From Streptomyces griseorubiginosus (GTDB lineage: Bacteria; Actinomycetota; Actinomycetes; Streptomycetales; Streptomycetaceae): a stretch of 64,000 nucleotides of DNA. The stretch is from positions 85,941 through 149,940 of the forward strand of contig NZ_KQ948750.1 of NCBI RefSeq assembly GCF_001514195.1, read 5' to 3'. The translations under genes were made by a program, and so were the position numbers. This document shows, in pieces, positions 62,064 through 64,000 of the stretch. The notes beneath the pieces were generated by a model. It had not been told where the DNA came from. It made no database searches and saw only the letters and a program-made list of their open reading frames with translations. Position 1 is the first letter of the stretch. Each line of letters opens with the position of its first letter.

Positions 62064-62608
62064 CCTTACCTCCCGCCAGCACCTCCGTGCCTCTTGAGTT
62101 TGCCATCATTTGTTCCGACATGATCACATACGGGTGCGGGCGGGCAATCAGGCATCGTAAAAGGCATGAGGGCATCAAGGTGACCCGGACACTGCCGGAG
62201 CCGATAATCACCTCCCTGTCCAACCCTGATCTGCGGCCTGGCTGGGCGGGCGAGCCCACGTAGGACGGAATCCTGGCTCGCGTCTCCGTTGCGGTGGGCC
62301 AGCGACGCTGCGCTCCAGGCGCGGCAGCGACCGCGGTGGACGGCGAGCTGGTCGTATGTGACGCGTCGGCCACTTCGCATTGGAGCAGCTGCAGAACCGG
62401 CTCGCCCGCCGCGGTGCCACAGCGGCCCTCGCGGCACAGGAGAGGCCGGCCCACTTCGTAACCGGAGCACGTACGGGTTCCGGAGTGGCGAGCTGCGGGA
62501 GAAACGCCCTAAGTCATCAGGTCAACGGGGCCTGTTCGACTCGTCACCCGATGGCGTGAGATTCCTGCGATTACTGTTCTGCGAGTAAAGGCCCTAGTCT
62601 GCGGATCC
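62064..62608. other. Gap before the broken integrase
   Basis: About 545 bases with no supported gene. A plus-strand stretch near 62370-62480 reads HFALEQLQNRLARRGATAAL in one frame, without start or known domain. The region is probably old mobile-element flank. Confidence 0.4.
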
Positions 62609-63625
62609 GTGGAGGAATCGGAAACTCGTCGCCTGGCGCTCTTGCCGCCGCATGCCCGACACAACGAGGATCCACTAAGCCCCGGGATGCCTCTGGCCGA
62701 TGTCTTCACGCTGCACGGGCGGCGGTCGGCGTCGTCGGATCCGGCGGACGAGCAAGCGTTCTTCCTGGACGTGCTGGCCGAGTACCAGTGGGCCAGGGAC
62801 GCCGTCGGGCTGATGCCGGGCACCATCGACAAGCTCGTGAAGCCGGTGATCGAGCTGTGCGATCACTACGCAACGGTCCCCTGGCGGATCGAGCCGAAGC
62901 ACCTGGACCGGTACTTCGCGGGCGTGGGCAAGCGGGCGCGGTCCACGGTGCGAGCGAAGATCACCAACATCGACGGCTTCTACGCGTTCCTTGAACAGCG
63001 GTACGCCGGGGAGATCAGTCGCCTGTTCGGCGCCGTGGTCGAGTCGCCCGTCGATCCGTTCAACCGGCCACGCCACCGTGGGGACTTCGGCCTGCGCGTG
63101 CCGCCGTCGCAGCGGGCGATGACCGACTTCTTCGCGCGGTGGCGCAAGGCTCTGCCTGCCCCGCGGAAGGAGGCAGTAGCCTGCCGCGACTACGTGATGG
63201 CGAAGATCGCGTACCTGTCTGGGGTGCGGGCCGGGCCTCCGAGCTGTGCGGCGTGGGTCTCGGACGTGCACTGGGAGTCCGGGCAGTGGGGCCGGTTCAT
63301 CGTCGAGGGCAAGGACGCACGCGGTTTGGGGCCCCGGTAACGCGAGGCGTTCTTGTTCCAGCAGGGCCGTGAGCTGCTGTGGTGGTACGTCGAAGAGGTC
63401 CGCGGGATGTTCAGGGACGACCCAGAGCACCCTCTGGCCCCCTGTTCCCGTCCGAGCGGGTGCCGGGCGCGGTGGCGGCTCTCAACATGCCGATCTCGCC
63501 CGCGCTCGTGCCGGCCACGTTCCGGCGTGCCTTGAAGACGGCGTCCCGGCTGCACCTTCCGGGGGCCGGACGCCGAGCTGTACCCGCACCTGCTGCATCA
63601 CGCCTGCGCGACGCACAACGGGCTC
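62609..63625 (+). pseudogene. Tyrosine recombinase (integrase), interrupted by a stop and frameshifts
   Basis: From GTG 62609 the frame encodes a core-binding domain (VIELCDHYATVPWRIEPKHL; KITNIDGFYAFLEQRY) and the start of the catalytic domain with YLSGVRAG carrying the first catalytic Arg. A TAA at 63338 interrupts it; the same frame continues REAFLFQQGRELLWWYVEEV, shifts at a C-run near 63440 to LFPSERVPGAVAALNMPISP, and shifts again near 63565 to LYPHLLHHACATHN. The second catalytic motif should be HLLRH, so the Arg is also lost. It then breaks off against an IS701 fragment. Inactive. Confidence 0.85.
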
Positions 63626-63874
63626 CCACTTCGATCCGGCGAGGAAGTGCTGCAGGCCGTCGGGGGTGGAGTGCCCGGCCTGTTCGGCCAGCTGCCAGCT
63701 GTTCTTGCGGGCCACCGGGGCGAGCGGACCACGCACGTAGTCCCGCATGCGGCGGCGGAGTTCGACTCGGCCGAAGCGGTGCCCGATGGTCAGGAAGAGA
63801 TCGTCCAGTTCGAGGTCCCACTGCGCGGTGGCAGACTCGGTGATCACTCTCGGAGGCTGCCCCGCCGCTGTCAC
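63626..63874 (-). pseudogene. IS701-family transposase, N-terminal fragment
   Basis: Minus strand from a GTG at 63874: WDLELDDLFLTIGHRFGRVE, RRRMRDYVRGPLAPVARKNS and WQLAEQAGHSTPDGLQHFLA, the well-known N-terminal region of IS701 transposases. Homology ends at about FLAGSKW, where the tyrosine recombinase remnant begins. The DDE core is absent. Confidence 0.88.
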
Positions 63875-63900
63875 TACCTGCGGCGTTGCCGCACGATCGC

Positions 63901-63925
63901 GGGGCGGTCTCCGTGAGACCGCCCC
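63901..63925. terminator. Perfect 11-bp inverted repeat with 3-base loop
   Basis: GGGGCGGTCTC, loop CGT, GAGACCGCCCC. It lies just upstream of the IS701 fragment start. It may be a terminator-type stem of a gene beyond the window or an IS-end structure; there is no T tract. Confidence 0.5.
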
Positions 63926-64000
63926 CGCACGATCGAAGTCCCGCTACACTCCCGCCACCCGGCGAAAAGGCCAGGTCAGACAGCGAAATCCTGCTGGAGT

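Noticed and set aside
1..64000. Search for tRNA, rRNA, origins and biosynthetic gene clusters
   Set aside because: No cloverleaf-like, rRNA-like or DnaA-box-rich segments were noticed by eye, and no PKS, NRPS or terpene synthase genes are present. Carotenoid-oxygenase-family genes here have catabolic neighbours, so a carotenoid pathway was not proposed.

Overview
The window is high-GC actinobacterial DNA, most like Streptomyces or a close relative. The signs are strong third-position GC bias, AGGAGG-type ribosome binding sites with many GTG/TTG starts, a sugar ABC importer with no ATPase gene of its own, and debris of IS5, ISL3 and IS701 transposases of the kinds common in streptomycetes. No rRNA, tRNA or CRISPR array was seen. 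The density of broken genes and mobile-element fragments suggests a chromosome arm or a linear plasmid.

Layout. 0-3 kb: a carboxymuconolactone-decarboxylase-family gene, an integrase tail fused to a truncated FAD oxidoreductase, and a decayed L-rhamnose isomerase. 2.5-11.6 kb (minus strand): a glycoside operon with binding lipoprotein, two permeases, GH78 alpha-L-rhamnosidase, GH3 beta-glucosidase and an esterase. 11.7-22.9 kb: two paralogous pairs of HSL-type hydrolase plus PucR-like regulator bracket a BD-FAE-like esterase, a pobA (4-hydroxybenzoate hydroxylase) remnant, and a complete hydroxyquinol operon (AraC regulator, phenol/resorcinol-type hydroxylase, maleylacetate reductase, hydroxyquinol 1,2-dioxygenase). 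23-34 kb (block A): SDR, broken aldehyde dehydrogenase, IclR regulator, an NTF2/DUF8021-like protein coupled to an acyl-CoA-dehydrogenase-fold flavin monooxygenase, LLM oxidoreductase, double SDR, flavin reductase and hydrolase. 34-38 kb: transposase and ATPase-regulator debris, a small hypothetical and a multicopper oxidase. 38.5-43.4 kb (block C): carotenoid-oxygenase-family enzyme, aldehyde dehydrogenase and a DHA2 exporter. 43.6-47.5 kb: an extradiol-type VOC protein, phenol monooxygenase and FAH-family hydrolase with an IclR regulator. 47.9-58 kb (block B): stilbene-oxygenase-like enzyme, NTF2 protein, MFS transporter, two-headed GntR regulator, DUF8021-like protein, ACAD-type monooxygenase, SDR, flavin reductase and aldehyde dehydrogenase. 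58-64 kb: ISL3 scrap, small hypotheticals, a Fic protein, a coiled-coil protein, a broken tyrosine recombinase and an IS701 fragment.

How it may work together (inference): this looks like an accessory island for plant phenolics. Glycosides are imported and stripped of rhamnose and glucose, and esters are opened by the five intact alpha/beta hydrolases. C=C bonds of stilbene-like compounds are cut by the two carotenoid-oxygenase-family enzymes to aldehydes, which the paired aldehyde dehydrogenases oxidise. Two-component flavin monooxygenases and single-component hydroxylases then prepare rings for intradiol (hydroxyquinol) or extradiol cleavage. The enzyme at 47.9 kb carries the Tyr and Lys expected of stilbene oxygenases. 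A pobA remnant and a resorcinol-to-hydroxyquinol route in the same window fit the two halves of a resveratrol-type molecule. The island is partly decayed: pobA, rhaI, one aldehyde dehydrogenase, one FAD oxidoreductase and one hydrolase survive only as fragments.
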